Assembly (NCBI GenBank): GCA_003427395.1
Contig: BFEA01000538.1
Span: 214,399-238,677, forward strand
DNA length: 24,279 nucleotides
Reading direction: 5' to 3'
From: Chara braunii
Lineage: Eukaryota > Streptophyta > Charophyceae > Charales > Characeae
Made by a program: the position numbers and the translations under genes. The notes beneath the pieces were generated by a model. That model made no database searches and was not told the DNA's origin. It saw only the letters and a program-made list of their open reading frames with translations. Shown here piece by piece: positions 10,586 to 19,302 of this stretch (its first letter is position 1; each line of letters starts with the position of its first letter).

Positions 10586-10713
10586 AAGCATCCACACCGC
10601 TGATCTACGCGCATTATGAAAAGCGGATGTTAGCTCAGGAAGCTTCACGACCAGCCCCTCCCACGCGGACTGTGGTCCCTCCCTCACACAGACAGCTTCG
10701 CCCTCGCAGGTAA
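10537..10713 (+). pseudogene. Out-of-frame remainder of the Pol chromodomain and C-terminal tail
   Basis: After about 10,536 the chromodomain-like reading continues one frame over, not in the main ORF. It shows an acidic D-D-T-R-W-I-S segment, typical of the conserved chromodomain tryptophan region, and ends at a TAA at 10,711-10,713. A single missing base in the CATTCAAAG run explains the shift. The main frame instead terminates at 10,585. The downstream reading is proline- and arginine-rich near its end, as is common for chromovirus Pol tails, and stops 12 bp before the polypurine tract. Confidence 0.8.
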
Positions 10714-10725
10714 GCTTGGTTCTTC

Positions 10726-10737
10726 AAGGAGGGGGGG
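10726..10737 (+). promoter_or_regulatory. Polypurine tract (plus-strand primer site)
   Basis: AAGGAGGGGGGG abuts the TG that opens the 3' LTR. In LTR retrotransposons the RNase-H-resistant purine tract at this position primes plus-strand DNA synthesis. Confidence 0.88.
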
Positions 10738-11861
10738 TGTGGCATACTGCGTAGCCACATGGGCCCTGCGGGGCCCGTCCCGGACATTCAGCCTAAAAGC
10801 CTAAAACTTAGGGCTTACAGGCCTTGTTCGTTTCAGCCTGTAAGCTGAAAAACGAGGGTCTGCAGGCCCTACCCCGTTTCAGCCTATTTCCGGGTCTTTT
10901 CAGACCCGGAGTTTTCAGCCTGAAACGGAGGGCCATTTTCAGGCCCTCATTGTTTCGACCTGCCCCTAAGACTCAGGCACGTAAACAGGGATGCTGAACA
11001 GGCCAAGAATAGCCTGTTCCTCACGAGTTGAGCAGGAGCTGCAGCTGCAGCCCTTGCCTCCCTTCGGCAGGCTCAAGAGGCACACCCGTAGTACATAGGA
11101 GGTTCCCATGCACTTCACGGGTAGGTAGTTCAGTAGTCACGAGGTAGTCTTCAGGATTCGGCCGCAGCACTCAGGAGGAGCGCTGCAATGGTCTCCAGCG
11201 CTAAGTAGTAGGAGCGCTAGCTGTAGTCTTGGGCGCTGGGCGCCATAGCTGTAGTTGTAGTCTTCAAGCGCTAGGTGCTGGTAGGTGGTAGATCGTAGAG
11301 TGGGAGAGAGACTGGCGGAGGCCAGTGGTACTTACCTGTGGCGCCATCGCTCCAGCTCCATCTTCGTGGTATCTGCATCAAGGCGCCAACTTCACAGGTT
11401 AGTACTGGACACAGAGAGAGAGAGAGTTCTTCTTCTTCCTCTTCTATGTCCACCTTCTCTTCTGACCCTCTCGCCACCTGACTTCTTGGACTACGACAGA
11501 GAGAGACAGGGTTGTGATTTGAGACTTGACGACATTGGATCCAGACTTGACATTTGGGATTCAGACATTTCGACGAGAGACTATTTGGGCTTGTACCGAA
11601 GACTTGGTGTTGACGACATTCCCATCTTCCCCCTCCTCTTGGTTTATTCCCTTCCTCTTCGTCTGTGTATGGTATGGGCTGGCGCTGTCTTCTTGTGTGA
11701 AGTGCCAGACCCATTCACACCATGATGATGATGTATGTTCAGGGCTGCATTACAACATTGATTGTTCGGATCACTGGTATCTAAGTCTTCCGCTGTGTTA
11801 TCTTGTACTTTGGATTGAAAGGTCGGTTCTTGTTCTGGTCTGCACGTTACAGTATGCAACA
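10738..11861 (+). repeat. 3' LTR, full length (1,124 bp)
   Basis: It starts TGTGGCATAC directly after the polypurine tract and ends GCAACA directly before the AGGGA duplication. It matches the truncated 5' LTR over its first about 820 bp. The last about 305 bp (from about 11,556) are present only here. Open frames within it (11,285-11,725 and others) are unrecognised and treated as chance frames. I could not place a confident TATA box or polyadenylation signal. Confidence 0.93.
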
Positions 11862-11866
11862 AGGGA
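11862..11866. repeat. Target site duplication, right (AGGGA)
   Basis: It is identical to 6,655-6,659 and immediately follows the LTR end. Confidence 0.93.
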
Positions 11867-12000
11867 GGTCGGCTGTTGCGAGGGGAGAAGAGGAGAGTGT
11901 GTCACGGGAAGTGGGAGGAGGATCGTCAGGAGGTAGTGAGTGAGGAGTCGTCGAGGAGAAGTCCAAGCGGCAGAAAGATTCCGTCAGACAAAGATAGGGC
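11867..12000. repeat. Repeat copy A, right part
   Basis: From GGTCGGCTGTTGCGAGG onward this matches 13,005-13,137, the end of copy B, up to the shared ending CAGACAAAGATAGGGC. It is the part of copy A displaced by the retrotransposon insertion. Confidence 0.9.
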
Positions 12001-13137
12001 GACTCTCCGACCCCCCCCCTAAAAAAAACAGGGGAGCAGGTTGCCCCCGGGAGAGTGGATGCAGGGGTTATAGAACAACGGCTGGGTTATCATGCCCATT
12101 GCCCTTAATGGGGGTGGAAGCAGGTGAGGGCAGCAGTGCCGCCATTTCTTCAGTATCCCTGCCTGTATGCTCTGGGGCAAATGTTTCCTTAGATACACCG
12201 GGTGTCCCATGCAGTAAAGAGGGTAAAATATGCGAACTGTCTCCAAGGGGCAAACAGTGCTGCTAAGATGGCCCACAGCACCCACCGGGACAAAATAATA
12301 GTTGCCTCAGCATTACATCCAAGTTCTCTAGAAAAAGGTTTCAACCCGACATGTGCATGATGCTCATCGGAACATGAAGCGATGGCCGCTGAGGTGAGGC
12401 ACCGCGCCATGCGCGTATCGCACCAGCACGCAGGAGTGTGTTGCTGGCAGTGTGGCCACGGTTTTCCTGCGGGGCTTCTTGGCGCTGCCGGCGAGTGTGT
12501 TTGCAGGCGTGGAGGGGACGTCGTGCTGGTTGTGTGTATGAGCACATTTGGCAATGTCAGCAGCTGGCGGAGTGGGCACGTGCTTCGGGAGAAGCACGAG
12601 GCAGGCGATGTTGGCTATGCGGGCACCGCTGGGTGTGCGCTGGTGCACAGCTGGCGAGCGGACGGGCGTGGCTGGTAGTGTGCTGGAATATGCATGTGTG
12701 ACTGGCAATTCCGCCATGTCAGCAGTGCTCAGGCGGCAATGCAGGCATCTCAAGCTATGGCGGGTGGTGCTTAATTGCGGCTGATTGGTGAGATGCCACT
12801 GGATGGCGAGAAGGAAGATAGAAGCACGTCACTTGTTGACTCCTGACTTTTGAAAGCACACAAGTGCCATCTCCCTGCTTCGTGCTCCATTTGAGTATTG
12901 TTGCAGGCTAGCATGCCGGATGGAGGGGGGCTTGCTTTTATGTAAGTGTAGTCTCTTGAGTAATCACTGTCTCTCTTTATCTCGCGAGTTATAGTAGAAA
13001 GAGGTCGGCTGTTGCGAGGGGGAGAAGAGGAGGGTGTGTCACGGGAAGTGAGAGGAGGATCGTCAGGAGGCAGTGAGTGAGGAGTCGTCGTGGAGAAGTC
13101 CAAGCGGCGGCAAGATTTCGTCAGACAAAGATAGGGC
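12001..13137. repeat. Repeat copy B (uninterrupted, 1,137 bp)
   Basis: It begins with GACTCTCCGACC directly after the end of copy A and ends AGATAGGGC, giving an exact head-to-tail junction at 12,000/12,001. It aligns with 5,587-6,659 plus 11,867-12,000. Compared with A it has one copy of the 84-bp block, a small insertion near 12,979 and scattered substitutions. A 98-codon open frame at 12,382-12,678 parallels the one in A, but I do not regard it as a proven gene. Confidence 0.9.
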
Positions 13138-14533
13138 TTCTACTGGGGGATTTTTTTTTCATCATCTATCCGCGGTTGTGATATTCTCAGTCTATCTGGC
13201 TATCAGCATCATCTGGAATTAGCGTAGCTACATCATCACCATCATTATCATTACTTTCATCAACATCATCGTCTCTATCGCCAAGGGCAGTCATCTTCAG
13301 AAGATCATCAGTTTCACCGTCATCATCACTACAACGTCGTCGTCTTCAACATCATTGTGGGTAACATGACTTCTCTTCTTTTTTCGCTAGAAGTCCTTCC
13401 CTCCTCCACCTCCTCGGTAGCTTCATCGCCTTCTCTCCTCTCGTTTCCTTTTCTATTCATCCCCCACCTTTTGTCCTTCACTCACTCTTTGTCTCGGCAT
13501 TTCTTTCTGACATCCTGCTCTCGACTCATTTTTCTCTTCGGGGGAAGAACAAAGGCGGCAATGGGTGTGATGTTAGGAGGAGGTGCAAGAGGGAAGAGTG
13601 TGAGGGGTGTGGGGGATATGGAAAAACAGAGAAAACGAAGGGGGTGGGAGGCGAAGTCAGGGCCAAGGTGCTTGAGATTGATGGTATCTGGGGGAAAGAG
13701 ATAGGGGTTGTTAACCATTTTATTATGGTCACAAATTTTGTCATTTAGTAATCCAGTCAAGTATATTTATCATCATACTTATCATCATCCTAATCACCAG
13801 TCTACTCTTTCATCTAAAATAATATCCTAATTAAATATCCAATTTAATTTCCTAAATAATATTCATGATTATTCCAGAATCATTCTCAGAATCATCCTAA
13901 CTCTCAACTCCTAGAACTCAGCAGATTGGTATTTTTTAATACCTAAGTTCCTAAATTTAGAATCTCTTAATGTACAATCTGTATCACTTTCCATGTTTTA
14001 TCTTCGTTGCATTTGCTTCCATAACCTGACTCTTATCCAATTCCTTTGCAGAATCCTCGTTTTCGAAAATTACTCTCAAATTCTCCGGCGTATTTTTTTT
14101 TGGTTCGGAATGTCAGTTGTGTTCCTGGTATCTATATTCTCCTCCCTAAGTATCGACGTTTATTTCTGATGGATGGAAGGTGGGTGAACAGGGGAGAGCT
14201 TCGCTCTGCAGGGGCGATATAAGGAGGGAGGTGAAGCCCTGGAGGGGGAGCGAGCAAAACTACTGGGTTGCCTTATTCTGGGGTTGGGGTGGGGGTACTC
14301 ACACCAGTGGAGGCAGATTAGGGTACAACGTGGGCAGAGGCATACTTTGGGAGGGAACTGTATGCCTTTGTGGGATAAGGGTGGGGAAGGTGGGACTGTC
14401 CCAAGTTGGGGCGGTGATGGGTTGCCCGCAATCTGAGTAATCCGTTTCGGCGGAGGCAGTGTTGGGACAGGATGGAAAGGAGGGGAGGGAGGAGACTAAT
14501 CTTAGGTGTAAACACTAATTATAAAATACATGG
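13138..14533. other. Unassigned intergenic DNA, simple-sequence and AT-rich
   Basis: Positions 13,150-13,350 are rich in imperfect CATCAT/ATC words, 13,360-13,560 is pyrimidine-rich, and 13,720-14,110 is AT-rich with repeated TCCTAA/ATCAT words. From 14,160 to 14,510 it is G-rich. Open frames at 13,357-13,704 and 14,180-14,440 are low-complexity, with no recognised domain. Confidence 0.55.
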
Positions 14534-15300
14534 TTTTAGAGATGGTAGAATCCGGACAGATGTCTGCAAAGCCAATGTGTTTCGGGCTCTTGGTTTGTCG
14601 ATTCTAGAACGACGCTGGCCGGTGCTGGGGCATTAGCCCTGTGACCTGTTGGTAGCAGGAGTGTGAGGCCTGGTAGAGAGATTTGGGATTAGTTTAGGGA
14701 GGAAGGCAATCCAGTGGTGAACTGGGGGGGGTCAGCCTTGACAACCTAAAGGGCCGGGTATAGTCTTGGTGGCAAGATCACATCAGTTGTGACTGGCATT
14801 GGTTAGGAAAGTATTGTCTCTGGGGTTGTATGTTTGGTATAAGGGATGACTAGGTTTGCTAAAAAAAAAAAAAAGAATCCCATAGTTTTCAATCATGTTA
14901 TATTAAGCTTTCTGGTGTTCTGAAATTTTTGGCAGCATCTGGCCTTCTTCCTCATTCGGGATATAGGATTTTAGAGATGGTCGAATCTGGACTGATATCT
15001 ACAGAGTTGCTTTGTTCTGTGCCCCTCATTTGCCGATGCCAAAACGACGCTGGCCGGAGCTGGGGCGTTGCCCTGTAACCTGCAAATGGCAGGAGTATGA
15101 GGCCTTGTAGAGAGATCTGGGGTTTGCTGAGGGAGGAAGGCAATCTAGTGGCGAACTGGGGGGGGCTGCCTTGACAACCTATGGGGCCGGCGACAGTCTA
15201 GGTGGCGAGAAGAGGTCGGCTATGGTTGATGTTGGTTAGGTTGGTATTGTCTCTGAGTTGCAATGTCCTGGTACAGGAAGGGCTAGGAGTTTTTCTAGAA
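14534..15300 (+). repeat. Two direct copies of the dispersed ACGACGCTGGCCGG repeat family
   Basis: Copies starting TTTTAGAGATGGT at 14,534 and 14,969 (435 bp apart) share, in order, AAC/AACGACGCTGGCCGG, GAGGCCT-GTAGAGAGAT, GAGGGAGGAAGGCAATC, GAACTGGGGGGGG and CTTGACAACCTA. The first ends near an A14 run at 14,861-14,874. The core is the reverse complement of the cluster at 1-1,060, so the family occurs in both orientations. A 3' A-run on one copy would suit retroposition, but no RNA polymerase III boxes are evident. Confidence 0.75.
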
Positions 15301-15427
15301 TTAGGAGGCCAGAATTGTTGATATAGCATGGTCTTTTATATTTTTTATATACACTAATCATCATGATCATCATTAGCATCATCATCATTAGTATGATTAT
15401 CTCACATTTCACATAGAATCAGCAGGA

Positions 15428-15468
<41 letters not shown>

Positions 15469-15765
15469 CCATCATCATCATCATATGAGGGACGCTGAGC
15501 CCGGTTCTCAGCAAGTTCGGTTCGGTCACTCCGGGTAGATGAGAACCCCGACCTCAATTTTCTTATTGGTAATATCAGCCTTGGGCACAGGTTTTTTTTT
15601 CAAAAAAAAAAAAAAAAAAAAAACATGCAAGTTCTCTACAAAATTTGAAATAAAAATAAAATAAGTAAAACAAATAATAATAAAGAAAAATAAGAGAAAA
15701 TAAAAAGAGAATTAAAATTAGTGTGGGCAAGCACAATTTTCGGTGTATCTTTTTAATGCAGAACG
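15301..15765. other. AT-rich simple-sequence block with CAT array
   Basis: It holds scattered ATCATC words, the CAT array (separate entry), a T9/A22 junction at about 15,592-15,623 and an A-rich stretch to about 15,718. No gene is seen. Confidence 0.7.
15431..15485. repeat. CAT trinucleotide microsatellite
   Basis: About 18 tandem CAT units run from 15,431 to 15,485, with a single CAC interruption. Confidence 0.95.
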
Positions 15766-15984
15766 GGGGAATTAAACTCCCGTTGAATCCCGTTAAACTC
15801 CAAAAAATCCCGTTGAATTCGCGTTAAACGCGAAAATGGGTCGCTCCCGCGCTTTTCGGAAAAACGGAATTGATGCGCGGGTCCGGAACACGTCGCCCTA
15901 GGCAAAAAAAAAATTAAAAAATCCCCCTAACCCCTGAAGCACCTCCCATCCGCCCCCACATCCCCCAACCCCCAACGCCCCAGT

Positions 15985-16262
15985 TATGTGTGTGTAGGTG
16001 TGTTGTGTGTGCGCGTATCTGTGTATGTGTGTGCCTGCCGTGAGAGTGTGTCTGTGCATGAATATGAATGTATGCGCGTGTGTTTGTGTATGTGTGTGTT
16101 TGTAAGTGTGTGTGTGTGTGTCTCTGCTTGTAAGTGTATGTGTGTGTTTGTAAGTGTGTGTGTGTATGTATATGTGTGTGTTTGTGTATGTGTGTGTTTG
16201 TAAGTGTGTATGTGTATGTTTGTGTTTGTAAGTGTGTGTGTGTGTAAGTGTAAGTGTGTCTG
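15985..16262. repeat. Imperfect TG-rich microsatellite
   Basis: Runs of TGTGTG are interrupted by TGTATG, TTTGTAAG and TGCGCG. Long open frames through it on both strands are low-complexity artefacts. Confidence 0.9.
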
Positions 16263-16870
16263 TGCCCGCGCGTGAGAGTGTGTCTCGCCTTACTCACAAC
16301 CTCGTTCCCCAACACACAGATTCTACTTGCACCCAAGGACCACCCTGCACCACACCCAGCTTACAGCAGCGCAGCTCGGCTATGGCTGCCTGCTCCTTCC
16401 TGCTCGCCCGTGAGCGCGTGAGTGGCACGAGCTACAGCGCGGCAGCGCTTACGCAGCATGCAGCCAGCACCCGAATGCCCAATGTGGAGGCAGACCCTTT
16501 GCTATATCGAAGTGGCCTGCCTGTGTTCAGTCCCAGGAAGCTTCCAGTAGGCCCCGGTAGCCAGAGGCACAACACGAATGAGAACAGGCCTTGGGCCTGA
16601 GGTGGTTGCATGCCCCCAACTGCCTTTGGCCTGTGTTTGGCCCAGTACCCGTATCCTGCCCAGGATCTGCTTTCCATACATTCACACAGGCGGCCTTGGA
16701 CCTGGGTTCCCTCAACCAACTGACGCCAGACTCATGCAACCTGCTACAGGCCCAATTTTGTGTGTGTGTGTATCTTTTTTTTCTTTTTTTAATTTGCTTT
16801 TTAAGTTTTTATGGTTTTGATTTTTTTTTAAATACACGAAGTTCCAAAAAAATAAAATAAAAAATAAATT

Positions 16871-16897
16871 GTTGTACATCTTTAAAAGATCTACAAC
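16871..16897. repeat. Hairpin with 12-bp arms, one mismatch
   Basis: GTTGTACATCTT (16,871-16,882) pairs with AAGATCTACAAC (16,886-16,897) except for one position. It is followed by CCTAT and an AT-rich tract, as is the related hairpin at 17,069. Confidence 0.7.
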
Positions 16898-17068
16898 CCT
16901 ATATTTTTTATTTGTTTTTTTTGTTTTCGTTTTAGCCCTTAAAAAATCTGTGTGAAACCCAAAACAGAAACACTCATTTCATTTTCGTTTTTGTTTTTTC
17001 ATTGTGTGTTTATGTTTTTGATTTTTTAAAAAATAGATTTAAGCATAAAAAAATAAAAATAAAAATAC

Positions 17069-17101
17069 AGGGTTGTAGTCCTCAACAAAACGTACAACCC
17101 T
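17069..17101. repeat. Perfect 9-bp hairpin, related to the one at 16,871
   Basis: AGGGTTGTA (17,069-17,077) and TACAACCCT (17,093-17,101) are exact reverse complements. TACAACCCTAT is shared with the hairpin 200 bp upstream. Confidence 0.7.
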
Positions 17102-17270
17102 ATTTTTTTTATTTTTTTTTGGATAATGTTTAGCCCAGGAAAAAAATCATCCCGGACCCTGTTAATTCCCGTCCAACTCTCGTTTGAACGGGAGTTTAAC
17201 GCGAATTCAACGCGCGTTGAATTTTTCAACGCGAAACCCGCGTTAAATCCAATTTCGGACACTCAGACGA

Positions 17271-17300
17271 TTTTGACACCGCCATCTTTGGCTATTTTTC
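17271..17300. repeat. 30-bp direct repeat, left copy
   Basis: A TTTTGACACC-CCATCTTTGGC-ATTTTTC block recurs at 18,148-18,177 with two substitutions. The two copies lie outside the inverted-repeat interval on either side. Confidence 0.8.
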
Positions 17301-17321
17301 TTTTTTTTTTTCGATTAGTCA

Positions 17322-18000
17322 GGGGCCTGGACCCACTAGCGAAGTACTCTACGTTGTGTGACGCAATTTTATGTTTTTTTTTAAATGACAAAGTCATTTT
17401 TTATTTGCATGAATGGATCGTTTTCTGATTAAAATGAATTGAAATGGCACATAAAACAAAGAAGAACAGCTGTGCACCCGAATTCATGGGTTGGTACAAT
17501 CTTCTTCATGTAAGTCTTCATAGTGATGTACCGTGGCAGTAAAATGTGTTCACGAACAAAGCTACGAGCATGAACAAGTAACGGGTATGGGGATACATTC
17601 ATCACCATGTATCTCATTATGCCTCTAACAGGCCATCCGACAGACGCAGAAACGTTCATGTTAGATCCACCACAATATTTTAATTTTACATTTCAAGTCC
17701 AATTTCTCAGAGCCAAAAAAAAAAAACGAAGTTTGGAAATCACCCCCCCCCCCTTTTGAGTCCATAAAATCCAGACTTCCTGCCCACTGAAAGCCACGAG
17801 CTATCATGTCTAAATTTTTTGTTTTTGTTATTCGACGCACTTCATTGGATGGGAGGTGGGCATCTTTAGAGTCCCCGTTCGGAAGCTACCAGGCCGTCGA
17901 GATCCGATGTATTCGACGGCCCAACTGCGTCACTCGAGGCCACACATGATCGAAATCCTGAACGAAGTGGTACAATACTTCGCTTATGGGTCCAGACCCC
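17322..18000. repeat. Interval bounded by a 32-bp imperfect terminal inverted repeat
   Basis: GGGGCCTGGACCCACTAGCG at 17,322, continuing to 17,353, is matched in reverse complement at 17,969-18,000 with about 6 mismatches in 32 positions. The 679-bp interior has no transposase and includes a perfect 9-bp hairpin (GGCCGTCGA at 17,892-17,900 and TCGACGGCC at 17,913-17,921). It could be a small non-autonomous DNA element, but no clear target duplication abuts the ends. Confidence 0.5.
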
Positions 18001-18147
18001 GGATGAGCTGAAATTTTAGTTACGTATTCCACATCATGCAAAACTCATAAAGTAAATTTCAAAAAGTCATCAAATTGTTAAGGCCCCGCAATAAAGTGAA
18101 AACAAAAAGTGAAAAGAGAAAAAATAAATAGTGAGTGGGTGAGCACC

Positions 18148-18177
18148 TTTTGACACCCCCATCTTTGGCGATTTTTC
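18148..18177. repeat. 30-bp direct repeat, right copy
   Basis: This is the partner of 17,271-17,300, with differences only at the G/C after GACACC and the T/G after TTTGGC. Confidence 0.8.
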
Positions 18178-18370
18178 ATTTTTTTAGGCTGAGCAAAATG
18201 CCCGCAAAATTCATAGGCATGTAACTCACATCGTTTCAAAAAATCAATAATAATAATATTACGACCCCGAAATCATTTGTGACGGGGGCTGAGCCCCTTC
18301 GAGTTCAGACCCCGAACGACCAAACGTTGGGGGGTCAACATGGTGGCCCCCAAACGTTCGGCCTGCAACA

Positions 18371-18447
18371 CTGTATACATATATGTATATATATATATAT
18401 ATGTGTGTATATATATATATGCATATATATATATATATATACATATA
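18371..18447. repeat. TA-rich microsatellite
   Basis: Nearly uninterrupted TATATA with a few TG, CA and GCA interruptions. Confidence 0.95.
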
Positions 18448-18805
18448 TCACCAAACAGAGTTGCCTGATAAACCGTACGGCAGAGGGAGAAAAGAACAAC
18501 AAACAAGGGTTTGTGACAAACTCCTTCATCACAGTGTTACCGACTCATGAGGAGGCTGAACCCTATGTACATAGATATACATCGGGCCATCTGACCAGAC
18601 GCAACATTTTTTTTTTTTTTTTTTGGCTTTATTGAGGAGGGGGGGTTCTTCACACATCGTTCAAAAAAAAAAGGCAGGGAGGCAGTTTGCCTACCGAGCG
18701 GTAGGAACCTCTTCTGCCATTTGTGTGTGTCCCATAATTTGTGTGTGTGTGTGTGCGGGAGGGGGAGGGGTAGGTGTGTGCGCAGGGGAGGGCGACCCCC
18801 CCATG

Positions 18806-18806
<1 letters not shown>

Positions 18807-18836
<30 letters not shown>
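18807..18836. repeat. Tetranucleotide (CAAT)n array
   Basis: About seven CAAT units. In the minus orientation of the neighbouring SINE-like repeats this array and the adjoining A/T-rich tract sit at the 3' side, where a SINE tail would be. Confidence 0.85.
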
Positions 18837-18870
18837 AAGAAAAAAAGGATAAAAAAATAAGTGTGAAGGT

Positions 18871-19055
18871 CCACTACTAGGGAAAGCATCTCACGAGTCG
18901 ATCACAGGAATCGAACGCGCAACCTCCCTCTTGGGAGGCGAACACTCAACCAAACGGCTAATTGGACTGGGATGAAAGTTAAGTCTCAAGATGATCACTT
19001 AACCCCACCCCAACACGGATTTCTTGGCGACCCGGTGTACCCACTCATACCCAAC
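18871..19055 (-). repeat. tRNA-like SINE-type repeat, copy 1
   Basis: On the minus strand a TAGCCGTTTGGTTGAG segment (complement of 18,945-18,960) resembles a tRNA A box. GCGTTCGATTCC (complement of 18,908-18,919) resembles the B box, with an anticodon-arm-like CCTCCC..GGGAGG between. The T-stem and acceptor stem do not pair properly, so this is not a working tRNA gene. Roughly 100 bp beyond the A box are also conserved with copy 2. A tRNA-derived SINE fragment is the best reading. Confidence 0.6.
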
Positions 19056-19115
19056 CACAGGCCGTAGTCGTGGCCACCACCCAATGTGCAATCTCACTGG
19101 AGGTTGTCACGTGCT

Positions 19116-19302
19116 CTAATGCTAGGGAAAGCATCTCACAAGTCTATCACAAGAATCGAACGTGCGACCTCCCTCTTGGGAGACAAACACTCAACCAAAC
19201 GGCTAAGTGGACTGGGTGAAAGCTAAGCCCCAAGATGAGCACTTAACTTCACCCCAGCATGGATTTCTCCACGACCCAGTGTACCTAGTCACTCATACGC
19301 TG
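19116..19302 (-). repeat. tRNA-like SINE-type repeat, copy 2
   Basis: This is a direct copy of 18,871-19,055, offset by 245 bp (CTAGGGAAAGCATCTCAC at 18,877 and 19,122). It has the same A-box-like (complement of 19,190-19,205) and B-box-like (complement of 19,152-19,163) segments, and numerous substitutions. Confidence 0.6.

Larger units (their letters stand above)
6660..11861 (+). mobile_element. Ty3/gypsy chromovirus-type LTR retrotransposon, internally deleted
   Basis: The 5,202-bp insertion is bounded by direct LTRs starting TGTGGCATAC and ending GCAACA and by the 5-bp duplication AGGGA. Inside, it encodes the last residues of protease, then reverse transcriptase, RNase H, integrase with a GPY/F-type tail, and a frameshifted chromodomain. 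A polypurine tract sits immediately before the 3' LTR. The order RT-RNase H-integrase defines Ty3/gypsy, and the chromodomain places it among chromoviruses. Gag, most of protease, the primer-binding site and the last roughly 300 bp of the 5' LTR are missing. The copy is therefore non-autonomous and could not prime minus-strand synthesis. By eye the LTRs differ at roughly 36-40 of about 820 aligned positions, so the insertion is not recent. Confidence 0.93.
15766..17260. other. Simple-sequence region bracketed by inverted short-word clusters
   Basis: At 15,766-15,835 and again, reverse-complemented, at about 17,166-17,250 there are clusters of words such as CCCGTTGAAT, CGTTAAACTCC and GAATTCGCGTTAAAC. 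The core CGTTGAATTCGCGTTAAAC matches between the two ends in opposite orientation. Between them lie a TG-rich block, an unremarkable GC-balanced stretch (16,263-16,740) and AT-rich DNA with two GTTGTA/TACAAC hairpins. I recognise no protein. Confidence 0.5.
18178..18870. other. Intergenic simple sequence
   Basis: It contains an imperfect hairpin around CAAACGTTGGGGG and CCCCCAAACGTT (18,320-18,360), the TA array at 18,371-18,447, T and A runs at about 18,607-18,624 and 18,662-18,672, TG runs at 18,720-18,755, and a CAAT tetranucleotide array at about 18,807-18,836. No gene is recognised. Confidence 0.65.

Noticed and set aside
11285-11936. Open frames of 136-146 codons within the 3' LTR.
   Set aside because: They lie wholly or largely inside LTR sequence, overlap one another and show no domain.
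15431-15485. CRISPR-like array because of regular repetition.
   Set aside because: It is a plain CAT trinucleotide run without spacers, in a eukaryotic context.
15914-16336. 140-codon minus-strand frame rich in Thr-His, with a plus-strand partner rich in Cys-Val.
   Set aside because: Both are translations of a TG microsatellite.
18899-18972. Functional tRNA gene on the minus strand.
   Set aside because: The B-box-like segment is present, but the T-stem and acceptor stem do not pair and the anticodon loop is one base short. A SINE-type derivative fits better.
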